A stretch of 64,000 nt of DNA from Hippea alviniae EP5-r (GCF_000420385.1 NZ_ATUV01000001.1:620001-684000), one strand, 5' to 3'; counted from the stretch's first letter, positions 45,688-54,542 are shown. The notes: a model not told the origin generated them from the letters alone. Numbers and translations: made by a program.

Positions 45688-46859
45688 CTTCCCTCCAATG
45701 CTTCTAAATAGATATTAAGGATGTCCTGTTTTGTAAACTCACACGGGCTGTTCTGTATGCCGTGAGACATTGTCCAGAAGTTGTCTTCAACCATCCTCTC
45801 TATGGTTTTTCTATCAAACCCAAAATCCTTTAAACTCTTTTTAAGGTTTAGCTTGTCAATCAACTCACCAACGGCATCTATACACATCTCTGCAGCCTTT
45901 GTAAGACTCTCGTTAGATATATCCCTTCCCAACAGATAGGCAATATCTGAAAACTTCTCTTTATTGCAATAAACGGCTCTTTTTAAGAAGGGAATCATAA
46001 CCATTGCAAGGCCAAGTCCATGCGGTAAGTCTGGGTTGTATGCGCTTAGGTTGTGTTCAAGTGCATGTGGAAGGGAAGCTCTGCCAACATTTAACGCCAT
46101 TCCTGCAAACATTGCTGCAAGACTCATATTATCCATATACTTCTCTCTTTTTTCTTTAAAAGCACCGACAAGATTTACACCTATAAGCGATATAGCTTCT
46201 CTGCAGTAAAGGTCGGTTATTGGCGATGCTGATTTTGATGTGTATGCTTCAATCGCATGACTCAAAGCGTCAAAACCTGTATTTGCTATCACACTTTCTG
46301 GCATTGTATAGGTAAGTGTTGGGTCTATTAAAGAAACCTTTGGATATATGGAAAAAGAAGAGAGTGCTATTTTAACCTTTTTCCTGTTGTCGTTAAACAC
46401 TGCATATCTTGTCACTTCACTGCCAGAGCCAGAAGTTGTTGGAACACACACAAGGTTAAAAGCATCAAGTACACTTAGAGAGTCATCGTTGTATAAATCC
46501 CAAACAGTTCTGTTGTTCTTAGCACACAGAGATGCAACCTTAGCCAAATCCATTGCACTGCCGCCGCCTACAGAAACGACAACATCCAACCTGTTTTTTC
46601 TAATCTCTTCTGTTGCATCTTCGATTGCTTCTATATCTGGATTTTGTGGCGTTCTGTCAAACAGGACGACTTCTTCTATCTTGCTGCTTCTTTTAAAAAT
46701 ATCCAAAATCTTATCGAGTTGCCCTGTTTTTTTAAGGTGATTCCTGCCAACGACAAGCAGAACCCTTCTTCCATTTCTTGAAGTTAACTGGGCAAGCTTC
46801 TCTATTCCACCCTTCTCAAATATAATCCTTAAAGGTGCATAAAAACTAAAACCCTTCAT
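45684..46859 (-). CDS. Iron-containing alcohol dehydrogenase
   Basis: 391 residues, type III (iron) alcohol dehydrogenase family. NAD-binding GGGSAMDLAKVASLCA and the metal site in DALSHAIEAYTSKSASP, SLPHALEHNLSAYNPDLPHGLGLA and HGIQNSP provide the His/Asp ligands. The substrate may be an alcohol, lactaldehyde, 1,3-propanediol or 4-hydroxybutyrate; a 4-hydroxybutyrate dehydrogenase role would fit the 4-hydroxybutyryl-CoA dehydratase gene 6 kb away, but this is speculation. Its promoter carries an inverted repeat operator candidate. Confidence 0.88.
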   Translation of the reverse strand: MKGFSFYAPLRIIFEKGGIEKLAQLTSRNGRRVLLVVGRNHLKKTGQLDKILDIFKRSSKIEEVVLFDRTPQNPDIEAIEDATEEIRKNRLDVVVSVGGGSAMDLAKVASLCAKNNRTVWDLYNDDSLSVLDAFNLVCVPTTSGSGSEVTRYAVFNDNRKKVKIALSSFSIYPKVSLIDPTLTYTMPESVIANTGFDALSHAIEAYTSKSASPITDLYCREAISLIGVNLVGAFKEKREKYMDNMSLAAMFAGMALNVGRASLPHALEHNLSAYNPDLPHGLGLAMVMIPFLKRAVYCNKEKFSDIAYLLGRDISNESLTKAAEMCIDAVGELIDKLNLKKSLKDFGFDRKTIERMVEDNFWTMSHGIQNSPCEFTKQDILNIYLEALEGR

Positions 46860-46870
46860 CTTTTCACTCC

Positions 46871-46895
46871 TTTTAGGTGAGAATATTACCTAAAA
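46871..46895 (-). promoter_or_regulatory. Inverted repeat operator candidate at the alcohol dehydrogenase promoter
   Basis: TTTTAGGT and ACCTAAAA, 9 nt apart, flank the -10 box and expected start. A related TTTTAGGT...ACCTAA pair brackets the peroxiredoxin -10 box near 54.65 kb. Confidence 0.5.
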
Positions 46896-46911
46896 ATTAG
46901 CAATAAATCAA
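46883..46911 (-). promoter_or_regulatory. Promoter of the alcohol dehydrogenase-pfkA unit
   Basis: TTGATT, 17-bp spacer, TAATAT, reading left; AAAGGAGTG follows before the ATG at 46859. Confidence 0.65.
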
Positions 46912-46977
46912 TTATTCGAAAAAATCAACCAAAAATGACTTTACCTTAAAAGAACAATAGTGTATATAAAGTGTGGT

Positions 46978-47898
46978 ATGTTTAAAAAGGTTGCTTTGAT
47001 TTTTATCATACTTTTTACCTTTAACATATCTATAAAAGCAGAAATACTCAGAATAGGCGTTCTTAAAATAGAAGATGCTGCACCTGTCGTTATTGCTTTA
47101 AAAGACGGCATATTTAAAAAGCACGGCATTGATGCAAAAATTACTTATTTCAATAGCGCATTAGAAAGGGATGCGGCATTAGAAGCAGGCGCTGTTGATT
47201 GTGTTATTAGCGACCCGATTGCAGCTATTTTACTAAGGGCATCAGGTTATAATGTGAAAATCGTATCTATTGCATTAGGAGTAAGTCCAAAAGATGGAGT
47301 CTTCTCGTTTTTGGCGTCACCAAAAAGCAAGATTAAAACATTAAAAGATTTAGCTGGTAAAACAGTTGCGATATCGAGAAACTCCATTATCGAATACATA
47401 ACGGATGAAATACTAAAACCAAAAGGTATAAAGGTTAAAAAGATAGAGATAAGAAAGATGCCGTTGCGTGTTCAAATGCTTCTTGCTTCAAAGGTTGATG
47501 CTGCCGTTCTGCCCGAACCATTGGCTACTTATGCAAGATTCAAAGGAGCAAGACTCATATTTTCAGACAGCTCCTTGAAAAAGAGTCTCTCTCAAACAGT
47601 GTGGATTTTCAACGGTTCATACATAGAAAAGCATCCAAAGGTTATCGAAGCATTCAAAAGCTCATACAACGAAAGCGTAAATCTGATAAATGCCAATCCT
47701 TCAAGATATAAAGATACAATCACCGCCATAGCACGGGTTCCAAAAGAGATTCTATCAATATACAAGATACCGCACTTCTCTCACTTTAGCCTACTTACAA
47801 AAGAGAGTTTTGCCAGTTATGAGAAGTGGCTCATTGAGAAGGGATTGTTAAAGCATCCAATCCCGTATTCTGCTGTTGTGTATGTTACAAGCCATTGA
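46978..47898 (+). CDS. ABC transporter substrate-binding protein, NMT1/SsuA type
   Basis: 306 residues. The signal peptide FKKVALIFIILFTFNISIKA is followed by a type II binding fold: LRIGVLKIEDAAPVVIALKDGIFKKHGIDAKI, DCVISDPIAAILLRASGY, LKDLAGKTVAISRNS, KVDAAVLPEPLATYA (all in part). The family serves thiamine-precursor, sulfonate, taurine, nitrate or related small-molecule uptake. The ATG at 46978 lies about 8 nt after a TATATAAA box with no ribosome binding site, so the mRNA may be leaderless. A GTG at 46960 overlaps that box and is unlikely. It overlaps the ATPase gene by 17 nt. Confidence 0.88.
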   Translation: MFKKVALIFIILFTFNISIKAEILRIGVLKIEDAAPVVIALKDGIFKKHGIDAKITYFNSALERDAALEAGAVDCVISDPIAAILLRASGYNVKIVSIALGVSPKDGVFSFLASPKSKIKTLKDLAGKTVAISRNSIIEYITDEILKPKGIKVKKIEIRKMPLRVQMLLASKVDAAVLPEPLATYARFKGARLIFSDSSLKKSLSQTVWIFNGSYIEKHPKVIEAFKSSYNESVNLINANPSRYKDTITAIARVPKEILSIYKIPHFSHFSLLTKESFASYEKWLIEKGLLKHPIPYSAVVYVTSH

Positions 47899-48613
47899 TG
47901 TATCAAAAACCTACAAAGATAACACAAAAGCTGTTGATAAAATAAGTTTTGAGTTTAAAGAGCACAACTCATACTCGATAATAGGGCCATCTGGATGCGG
48001 AAAATCGACATTTCTGCTCATGGCAGCAGGCCTTTTAAAACCTACTTCTGGAAAATTTTTAATAAAAGGAAAAGAGCTAAAAAAACCTTACGATAAATCT
48101 GCAACGATATTACAAAACTTTGGACTTCTGCCCTGGTACACGGTTTATGAGAATGTCGCTTTAGGATTGAAGATAAAAGGATTCAAGAAAAGAGAAATAG
48201 AAAAAGCGGTTAATGAAACATTGAAAGCAATAGGTTTGTATGAGTTTAAAGATTTTTACCCTTCTCAACTATCTGGCGGCATGAGACAAAAAGTGGCTTT
48301 TGGAAGGGCATTTGCATTAAAACCAGAGATTGTGTTTTTAGATGAGCCGTTATCTTCTCTTGATGCTTTAAACAGAGAGAAAATGCAGAACTTCCTTGTA
48401 AATTTATGGAAAAAAGAGAAGGTTTTGATGATAGTAATAACTCACAGCATCGAAGAAGCAGTATTCTTAGGCAAAGAGATACTTGTATTCTCAAACAGAC
48501 CTGCTCGTCTTGTAAAGGTTATTAAAAATGAGTCAGCAGGAGAAACAAATTACAGAAACACAACAGCATTCTTGGAGAAATGCAAGCTAATAAGAGAGTA
48601 TATAAAGCTTTAA
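47882..48613 (+). CDS. ABC transporter ATP-binding protein, SsuB/TauB type
   Basis: 243 residues. Walker A GPSGCGKSTFLLMAAGLL, Q-loop TILQNFGLLPWYTVYENVALGLKIKG (in part), signature QLSGGMRQKVAFGRAFA, Walker B EIVFLDEPLSSLDALNR and H-loop VITHSIEEAVFLG are complete. It energises the importer formed with the flanking binding protein and permease. Its start lies inside the preceding gene and its end overlaps the permease by 34 nt, so translation is coupled throughout. Confidence 0.93.
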   Translation: MLQAIDVSKTYKDNTKAVDKISFEFKEHNSYSIIGPSGCGKSTFLLMAAGLLKPTSGKFLIKGKELKKPYDKSATILQNFGLLPWYTVYENVALGLKIKGFKKREIEKAVNETLKAIGLYEFKDFYPSQLSGGMRQKVAFGRAFALKPEIVFLDEPLSSLDALNREKMQNFLVNLWKKEKVLMIVITHSIEEAVFLGKEILVFSNRPARLVKVIKNESAGETNYRNTTAFLEKCKLIREYIKL

Positions 48614-49335
48614 GCTATCTTCTTGCTATAATCACTTTAACGGCTATTTGGGAGATTTTATCGATACTGATTAACACTCCATCAATCCCAGATGTGTTTA
48701 AAATATGGGTCTATTTTTTTGAGAATTTAAGAAGTGTTATGAACAACGCCGAAGTGAGTTTTTTAAGGGTGTTCTTAGGGATTTTAACGGCGTTTCTTAC
48801 CGCCGTCCCTTTAGGGCTTTTGAGTTATTCAAAAAAGATTGATGCTATCTCTTCATCTTTTCTCTATGTGCTTTATCCTATACCACACATTGTTCTTCTG
48901 CCACTGTTTTTAATCCTGTTTGGCCTTACTGAAACATCAAAGATACTCTTTATAGCTTTTGTCGTCTTTTTTCAGATATGGATGAGTGTAAGCGATGCAG
49001 CAAGAAACATAGAAGAAGAGTATACATACTCGCTTCTGAGTCTTGGAGCAAATAGATTTGACATATATAGACACCTTGTTTTACCCTATGTCTTGCCAAA
49101 AATCTTTACGGGCTTAAGAATAAGTGTTGGAACATCAATTGCGATACTCTTCTTTGTTGAGTCGTTTGCAACATCTAAAGGACTTGGTTTTATGATTATG
49201 GATGCGTGGAGCAGTGCTAACTATCCGGCTCTGTATGCTTCTATGATGGCTTTTGCCATGATGGGGCTTTTTATGTATATCGCTGTTGGGATTTTAGAGA
49301 GAAAAACATGCAAATGGTTGTATCAAAACTCTTAA
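48580..49335 (+). CDS. ABC transporter permease, SsuC/TauC type
   Basis: 251 residues with about six membrane segments. The cytoplasmic coupling loop YSLLSLGANRFDIYRHLVLPYVLPKIF matches the EAA motif (EAA---G--------P) of importers. The single permease implies a homodimer. Substrate of the system unknown; the neighbours yqhA-like and moeA do not settle it. Confidence 0.9.
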   Translation: MQANKRVYKALSYLLAIITLTAIWEILSILINTPSIPDVFKIWVYFFENLRSVMNNAEVSFLRVFLGILTAFLTAVPLGLLSYSKKIDAISSSFLYVLYPIPHIVLLPLFLILFGLTETSKILFIAFVVFFQIWMSVSDAARNIEEEYTYSLLSLGANRFDIYRHLVLPYVLPKIFTGLRISVGTSIAILFFVESFATSKGLGFMIMDAWSSANYPALYASMMAFAMMGLFMYIAVGILERKTCKWLYQNS

Positions 49336-49347
49336 GAAAGGACAAAA

Positions 49348-49881
49348 ATGAGAAAGAGAAACATAATAGAAGCTGTGTTTGAGTTTGTTTTATGGAAAAG
49401 TAGGCTAATATCCATTGCTGCTGTGATATTCGGCATGATTGGTGCAATTATTATGTTCATAGTCGCAAGTCTCGATGTAATAAACACGGCAAAAGATACC
49501 TTCATCTTCTTAACAAAGCACACACCGTCTCACGACGAGTTTCATGGTATTCTGATAAGTCAGATAATAGGAGCGGTTGATTTATATTTGATAGCTGTGG
49601 TCATGCTTATCTTCTCCTTCGGCATATACGAACTGTTTATAAGCGATATAGACGATGCTTTGGATACAAAGGTTGGCAATAGGATTCTATCTATACACAG
49701 TTTGGATGAACTAAAAGACAAACTCGGCAAAGTTGTCGTTATGGTGCTCATTGTCAGTTTCTTTAAAAGGATTTTGCATATGAGCCTTTCCAAACCGATA
49801 GACATGCTCTATTTCTCAATAAGTATTGCACTTTTAGCGTTGGCATTGTATTTTTTACATAAGAAGGATAAACACTTATAG
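49348..49881 (+). CDS. YqhA/UPF0114 family membrane protein
   Basis: 177 residues with four membrane segments. The family pattern FEFVLWKSRLISIAAVIFGMIGAIIMFIVAS, then SQIIGAVDLYLIAVVMLIFSFGIYELFISDIDDA (in part) identifies the uncharacterised YqhA family. AGGACAAAA precedes the ATG, 12 nt after the permease gene. Function unknown in all organisms I know of. Confidence 0.85.
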   Translation: MRKRNIIEAVFEFVLWKSRLISIAAVIFGMIGAIIMFIVASLDVINTAKDTFIFLTKHTPSHDEFHGILISQIIGAVDLYLIAVVMLIFSFGIYELFISDIDDALDTKVGNRILSIHSLDELKDKLGKVVVMVLIVSFFKRILHMSLSKPIDMLYFSISIALLALALYFLHKKDKHL

Positions 49882-50001
49882 ATGCATGAAAAAAGGAGTC
49901 GATAAAGATGTTTATAAAATTCCAAAATGATAACTTCTCATGAAATAATAGGCTGTATGAAAAAGCATTTGAAAAGATAATAAATTGAAGGAGTAAGAAA
50001 A

Positions 50002-51219
50002 ATGATAATGCCGTTTGATGCGCTTGATATTATTTTGGAAAGCATAAAACCCTTAGGAAAAGAGAAAATCTCTATCTTTGAAGCAGAAAGCAGGGTTGCA
50101 GCAGAAAAGCTCTACTCAAAATTAAATCTTCCAGCCAAAGACAACGCTGCGATGGATGGATATGCTGTTAGATTCGAAGATATAAAGGATATTCCCGCTC
50201 ATCTTAAGGTTGTTGGAACAATTAAGGCAGGTGATAATATTGAGGGGCTAAAGGTAAACAAAGGTGAGTGCTTTAGAATTATGACGGGTGCGTTTATTCC
50301 TGAAGGAGCTGATACCGTTGTTGAGTTTGAAGCAACGGAAGAAAACGGAAGTATGGTGAAGATATTGAAGCAAAAGAAAAAATACGCAAATGTTAGATTT
50401 AAAGGAGAAGATATAAAGAAAGGCGATGAGATAAATTTTGTTGGCGAGCCTTTGAATGCATATAGGTTGGCTCGTATCGTATCGACGGGAAATGTGTTTG
50501 TTGATGTTTACAAAAAGCCATCTATATGCGTTATATCGACGGGAAACGAGCTTGCTTACCTTGATGATTTTAACGAAGATTCGACAATAGACTCAAATAG
50601 CCACTTCATCAGGTCTATTTTAAAAGAGCTCGGCTTAAATATCTCTTATCTTGGGATAGTAAAAGATGATGAAAATCAGCTGAAAGAGACACTGAGTCAT
50701 GCAAAGGAGTATAACATTATTATCACGACTGCAGGTATATCCTTTGGCGATTATGATGTAGTTACAAATGTTGAGAAGGAAGTTGGTATAGAGTGGGCAT
50801 TCAAGTATGTAAAACAGAAACCGGGTAAGCCATTTGCATTCGGCAGGCTAAAGGATAGTTTTATCTTTTCATTTCCCGGTAATCCTGTTTCAACGGCGTT
50901 CTGTTCATTCTTTTACCTAATACCTGCATTAAAAAAGATGCTCGGATACAAAAAATACAGACACACACCAATAAAAGCAATTTTAACAGAGCCAATAAAG
51001 AAGAGCAACAACAGGGTTCACTTCAACAGGGTTAGGGTTGAGTTTAAAGATGGTAGATTCCTTGCAACACCATTCAAGACGCAGGGTTCAAACATAATAG
51101 AGTCAATAGCAACATGCAACGGATTTGGCATGATTGAGTCGGATGTCGTTGGAGTAGTTGAAGCAGGAAGGGAGATTTTAGTCTATCTTTACGATTTTGA
51201 GTCTGTATTTGAAGAATAA
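50002..51219 (+). CDS. moeA: Molybdopterin molybdenumtransferase MoeA
   Basis: 405 residues. It inserts molybdate (or tungstate) into molybdopterin. Family marks: LPAKDNAAMDGYAVRFEDI, GECFRIMTGAFIPEGADTVVEFE, CVISTGNELAYLDD, GISFGDYDVV and FSFPGNPVSTAFCSFF. AAGGAGTAAG precedes the ATG. No other molybdenum cofactor gene is in the window. The 3' end overlaps the convergent trmO-like gene by 31 nt. Confidence 0.94.
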   Translation: MIMPFDALDIILESIKPLGKEKISIFEAESRVAAEKLYSKLNLPAKDNAAMDGYAVRFEDIKDIPAHLKVVGTIKAGDNIEGLKVNKGECFRIMTGAFIPEGADTVVEFEATEENGSMVKILKQKKKYANVRFKGEDIKKGDEINFVGEPLNAYRLARIVSTGNVFVDVYKKPSICVISTGNELAYLDDFNEDSTIDSNSHFIRSILKELGLNISYLGIVKDDENQLKETLSHAKEYNIIITTAGISFGDYDVVTNVEKEVGIEWAFKYVKQKPGKPFAFGRLKDSFIFSFPGNPVSTAFCSFFYLIPALKKMLGYKKYRHTPIKAILTEPIKKSNNRVHFNRVRVEFKDGRFLATPFKTQGSNIIESIATCNGFGMIESDVVGVVEAGREILVYLYDFESVFEE

Positions 51220-51647
51220 TGGCTATACCATCCAAAAACAGGATTTTCTATTTCTTCTGGTAAATACGGTTTTATGTCCAGAATTGGTGTCCCGTTAAGT
51301 ATATCTTTATTGGAGATATAAACCCTGTTATCTACAATCTTATTTAGCTTAACGATAGAGAAACCTATTGGATTAGGTCTATAAGGAGAACGAGTAGCGA
51401 ACACACCGCACAGTTTATTGTAAGGATTATATTTTAACGGTTTGACTAAAAGTTCAACTCCCCTTGAACGATTGAAGTAAAAAATGACAACAATATGAGA
51501 AAAACCTTTAAGTTCCTTTAGCCCTTTAGTTAATTCTCTTTTTATCTCTATAAATGCATTATCATCCCTTTCAAACTGTTGGCTTCTCTTCTTGAACTTA
51601 GTCTTTAGAATACCTATCGGATAGAAAATAACCGGTTTTAAATTCAA
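51189..51647 (-). CDS. TsaA/TrmO-like tRNA methyltransferase family protein
   Basis: 152 residues. The family signature GVFATRSPYRPNPIGFSIVKL is intact, with an N-terminal FYPIGILKTKF and GFSHIVVIFYFNRS. E. coli TrmO methylates the N6 of t6A37 in some tRNAs using SAM; this short form lacks the C-terminal domain of the enterobacterial protein. The start is TTG at 51647, 8 nt after AAAGG and 4 nt after the stop of a small recoded or disrupted ORF, which suggests translational coupling. Function inferred from family. Confidence 0.85.
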   Translation of the reverse strand: MNLKPVIFYPIGILKTKFKKRSQQFERDDNAFIEIKRELTKGLKELKGFSHIVVIFYFNRSRGVELLVKPLKYNPYNKLCGVFATRSPYRPNPIGFSIVKLNKIVDNRVYISNKDILNGTPILDIKPYLPEEIENPVFGWYSHYSSNTDSKS

Positions 51648-51651
51648 CTTA

Positions 51652-51785
51652 TCAACCTTTCTTTTCTTTTATCCTTAAATTACTAATAACTTCGACATCC
51701 AATGTAAAGAGAAGCTCTTCCTTTTTATAAGGCATGTTTTGCTTATATCTAAGAGTTTCTCGTTTTTTAAAATACGTATTTGCAT
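51652..51785 (-). pseudogene. Small ORF with an A6 frame break (decayed gene or -1 frameshift)
   Basis: A good promoter (51806-51833) and AGGAAGG lead into an ATG at 51785. The ATG frame runs only 36 codons, to a TAA at 51675. After six codons the RNA reads A-AAA-AAC (51762-51768), a classic -1 slippery heptamer. Continuing in the -1 frame gives a more protein-like tail (YKKEELLFTLDVEVISNL) that ends with TGA 4 nt before the TTG of the trmO-like gene; the total would be 44 residues. Either a single A has been lost from the run and the gene is broken, or frameshifting is used. Product unknown. Confidence 0.45.
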
Positions 51786-51805
51786 AGATGAATCCTTCCT
51801 AATTG

Positions 51806-51833
51806 ATTATAGTTCATCGACACAAATCGTCAA
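51806..51833 (-). promoter_or_regulatory. Promoter of the small ORF-trmO unit
   Basis: TTGACG, 16-bp spacer, TATAAT, reading left, 12 nt after the antiporter stop codon. Confidence 0.7.
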
Positions 51834-51844
51834 ATTTTTTAGGT

Positions 51845-52762
51845 TCAGATAAACATCTTGTAAATAAAGAAAAGATACAGTAGAATAAAGATAGCTCCGA
51901 CCCATTTTGAGAGTTTTCTATTTTGAACAACAAAACCCAATATTATGCTCGATGCTATCATAAAGGCAAAGCCATAAACAGATGTGCTTCTGTCAACCTT
52001 CAATACTCCAACAAGCGAAGAGAACCCTAATACTCCCAATGCATTGAATATATTAGAGCCAATAACATTACCTATAGCTATCTCAAGCTTGCCCTTCCTT
52101 GCCGCAGTTATACTAACAATCAGCTCGGGAAGACTCGTTCCAAAGGCTATAACAGTTGCTGCTATGACATCGGTTGCTATACTCAATCCCTTTGATATCT
52201 CTATAACACTTTTTATTGTGTATTTTGAACCAAGATCGAGAAATATAAGGCTCAATATCAAAATTATAGGGTCTTTCAGCGAGATTTTTTTACTCTCTTC
52301 TTCTATCTCTATCTTCTTTGAGTTTATCGCATAAAGCACATAGATGAACAGAGCAGCTAAAGAGAATATGCCTTCTATCACACCGAAACTGCCGCCCAAA
52401 AAGGCAAAATAGACAAAAAACGCACTGAATATGAGAATGGGAAGGTCAACTATAGCTGCATTATGCTTCAAAATTTCACTCTTTGAAAATAAGAGAGACG
52501 CACCAAGCACAAGCAGTATATTTGTCGTATTTGAACCCACAACATCAGCAACAACAATTTCGGAATGTTTTTGTAATACTGCTGCGATACTCGTTACAAG
52601 CTCGGGCAAACTTGTGCCTATGGATAAGATTATAGCACCAACAATGAATGGAGAAAGGCCTAAGGCTATGCCAATTCTTTCAGCTGATTCGGTAAAATAA
52701 TCAGCAGATTTAACAACAACAAACAGAGAGACGACAAAAATAAGAAACTGAATTATTAACAT
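51845..52762 (-). CDS. CaCA-family sodium/calcium (cation/proton) antiporter
   Basis: 305 residues with about ten membrane segments in two inverted halves, each with the alpha-repeat: ILSIGTSLPELVTSIAAVL and VIAFGTSLPELIVSITAARKG, both with the ion-binding Glu. VADVVGSNTTNILLVLGAS and AIGNVIGSNIFNALGVLG complete the repeats. It resembles E. coli YrbG. The ATG follows the -10 box by 7 nt without a Shine-Dalgarno site, which predicts a leaderless message. Confidence 0.93.
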   Translation of the reverse strand: MLIIQFLIFVVSLFVVVKSADYFTESAERIGIALGLSPFIVGAIILSIGTSLPELVTSIAAVLQKHSEIVVADVVGSNTTNILLVLGASLLFSKSEILKHNAAIVDLPILIFSAFFVYFAFLGGSFGVIEGIFSLAALFIYVLYAINSKKIEIEEESKKISLKDPIILILSLIFLDLGSKYTIKSVIEISKGLSIATDVIAATVIAFGTSLPELIVSITAARKGKLEIAIGNVIGSNIFNALGVLGFSSLVGVLKVDRSTSVYGFAFMIASSIILGFVVQNRKLSKWVGAIFILLYLFFIYKMFI

Positions 52763-52769
52763 GACAGCG

Positions 52770-52797
52770 ATTTTAACATTGTATCTTTATGTGTCAA
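52770..52797 (-). promoter_or_regulatory. Promoter of the CaCA antiporter gene
   Basis: TTGACA, 16-bp spacer, TAAAAT, reading left; start codon 7 nt downstream of the -10 box. Confidence 0.72.
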
Positions 52798-52800
52798 TAG

Positions 52801-52814
52801 GATAAAATTTTATC
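52801..52814. promoter_or_regulatory. Palindrome upstream of the antiporter promoter
   Basis: A 14-bp perfect palindrome GATAAAATTTTATC begins 4 nt upstream of the -35 box. Candidate regulator site; too AT-rich and loop-less for a convincing terminator of the dehydratase gene. Confidence 0.35.
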
Positions 52815-52830
52815 TGTTTATTGCTCTTTT

Positions 52831-54270
52831 TTATTTTAAACTATCCCAAACTTTTAGCAGTTCCTTTACATTCTCTTTTTTGCTATCTATATTTGCCGAG
52901 CGCTCAATAAATATACTTGAGGTTATAGGAGAGCCACCTCCATGAACAGCTCCTCCCAGATGTGGACCTGCCACCCAGAACTCGGCAAACTTTATAAGTC
53001 TCATCCTCTCTTCTGTATCTACATTATCAGAAGCTTTAAGATAATGCTTTAAATAATCTCCTATCTCAGGATTTTCAATATCTTTTTTGGACGGACAGGT
53101 TACGGATATACCGCCAGTTATATCAGCAAGATTTATAATAGCTTCTGATATAGCAGGCAGACCCAAAGCCTTTGAAACATTTGAAAAGAGAGTGTTCGGC
53201 AACCACACCTTTATCTCAGTCTCTACAGCTTCATATCCTGCCGCCAGACCGCAGGCATAACAGGCTTCTGATGCCTTAATTGTATCTATTATCTTATCCT
53301 TAACATGCTTGGCTTTATAAGTGTTGTTATACTCTGCCATAAGAGCCATAGTTCCTATTATCGTATCTATAAACCCTGCTTTACACCCTGCTCCCACATA
53401 GCGATGTATGTTTGAAAAATTAGTAACAAAATCTATAGCAAACTCATACTCTTCACACATAAAAACATTTTCCCAGGGTATGAAAACATTATCAAATATC
53501 ATAAGAGATGTTCCTCTAACGCCATAAGGGTTACCGGATTCCCAATCCTGACTTTCTCTTCTTTTTGCCTCAAATGCGTTATTTTGCATCACATAGGTTA
53601 GTCCTTCTGTATCAGGCGAAACAGCAAAAGCAACAGCATACTCTTTATCTTCTTCTGACAGAGCTATAGTGGGTACAACAAGAGTGTAGTCAGACACTAC
53701 TGCTCCGGATTGATGAATCTTTGCCCCTTTTACCACTATGCCATCGCTTCTTTTTTTCACAATTTTTAAATACATATCGTCCTGTTCGTGTGGTCTTTTT
53801 GACCTGTCGCCTTTAACGTCTGTCAACCCACCAGACACCGAAAAATCGCCTTTCTGGGCAGATTCAACAAATTTTACAAATCTTCTGTGATACTCACTGC
53901 CAAACTTCTCATCCATTCTGTAAGTAGTAACAAACAATGAGTTTATAGCATCACACCCAACACACCTATAATTGCATGTGGCCAGCTTACTACTAAAAAA
54001 TCTCGCTAATTTTATCCGTTTTATTAAATCATCCTTCGTCATATACACATGCAAAAATCTATTTATCGGCTCGTCTATAAACTGAGAATGAGCGGTAACT
54101 ATATCCTTAAACTCATCTTCATGAGCCAAATCATAAGTTAAACTTATGGAATCAATGATGGGTTTTATATTTGGATGATTTACATAATCCTCAACCCTTT
54201 CACCGTTTACATATACCCTAACTTTTCTTTTGGAAAGCCTATTTAAATAATCTTTAGATGTAGTTATCAT
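52831..54270 (-). CDS. 4-hydroxybutyryl-CoA dehydratase-like flavoprotein (4-hydroxyphenylacetate 3-hydroxylase family)
   Basis: 479 residues. Family members include 4-hydroxybutyryl-CoA dehydratase/vinylacetyl-CoA isomerase, an oxygen-sensitive FAD/[4Fe-4S] radical enzyme, and aerobic two-component hydroxylases. The cluster ligands of the dehydratase are present: C99 and C103 (CNYRC) and H289 and C296 ([10 protein letters not shown]), with the same spacings as C99, C103, H292 and C299 of the Clostridium aminobutyricum enzyme. This favours the dehydratase over a monooxygenase. Other marks: [16 protein letters not shown] and [16 protein letters not shown]. It is monocistronic with its own promoter and AAAGGAGGATG. 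It would act in 4-hydroxybutyrate or 4-aminobutyrate fermentation, or a 4-hydroxybutyrate CO2-fixation route; the partner genes are not in view. Confidence 0.88.
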   Translation of the reverse strand: MITTSKDYLNRLSKRKVRVYVNGERVEDYVNHPNIKPIIDSISLTYDLAHEDEFKDIVTAHSQFIDEPINRFLHVYMTKDDLIKRIKLARFFSSKLATCNYRCVGCDAINSLFVTTYRMDEKFGSEYHRRFVKFVESAQKGDFSVSGGLTDVKGDRSKRPHEQDDMYLKIVKKRSDGIVVKGAKIHQSGAVVSDYTLVVPTIALSEEDKEYAVAFAVSPDTEGLTYVMQNNAFEAKRRESQDWESGNPYGVRGTSLMIFDNVFIPWENVFMCEEYEFAIDFVTNFSNIHRYVGAGCKAGFIDTIIGTMALMAEYNNTYKAKHVKDKIIDTIKASEACYACGLAAGYEAVETEIKVWLPNTLFSNVSKALGLPAISEAIINLADITGGISVTCPSKKDIENPEIGDYLKHYLKASDNVDTEERMRLIKFAEFWVAGPHLGGAVHGGGSPITSSIFIERSANIDSKKENVKELLKVWDSLK

Positions 54271-54307
54271 GACATCCTCCTTTGACTTTATTGATATTTA
54301 ATAATAA

Positions 54308-54336
54308 ATTGTAGTTTTATTTATTGATTTTGTCAA
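54308..54336 (-). promoter_or_regulatory. Promoter of the 4-hydroxybutyryl-CoA dehydratase-like gene
   Basis: TTGACA, 17-bp spacer, TACAAT, reading left. Confidence 0.72.
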
Positions 54337-54406
54337 AAAGATAACAAAAAAATGGCAAAGTGTGGTAGTAAACTAAAAATCATCTCCAATAATTCAATTC
54401 TTTTTC

Positions 54407-54435
54407 TTGACAACTCATAAAAAATTGAGTATTGA
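54407..54435 (+). promoter_or_regulatory. Promoter of tRNA-Leu(GAG)
   Basis: TTGACA, 17-bp spacer, TATTGA, 20 nt before the tRNA. Confidence 0.6.
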
Positions 54436-54455
54436 ATTTAGCGCCTACCTAAAGA

Positions 54456-54542
54456 GCCGAGGTGGTGGAATTGGTAGACACGCCATCTTGAGGGGGTGGT
54501 GGGAGTATTCCCGTGCGGGTTCGAGTCCCGCCCTCGGCACCA
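54456..54542 (+). tRNA. tRNA-Leu (anticodon GAG)
   Basis: Acceptor GCCGAGG/CCTCGGC, discriminator A and an encoded CCA. Anticodon arm CCATC-TTGAGGG-GGTGG gives GAG (codons CUC/CUU). It has the class II variable arm and T loop GGTTCGAGTCC. Confidence 0.97.

Noticed and set aside
49908-49988. Small ORF after the yqhA-like gene with a ribosome binding site and an in-frame TGA at codon 12, considered as a selenoprotein
   Set aside because: No SECIS-like hairpin after the TGA and no selenocysteine context in the predicted peptide; more likely an untranslated gap or remnant.
49882-50001. Gap before moeA considered as a molybdenum-cofactor riboswitch
   Set aside because: At 120 nt and AT-rich, it lacks the conserved GC-rich multi-stem structure of that riboswitch; no terminator or sequestered ribosome binding site was seen.
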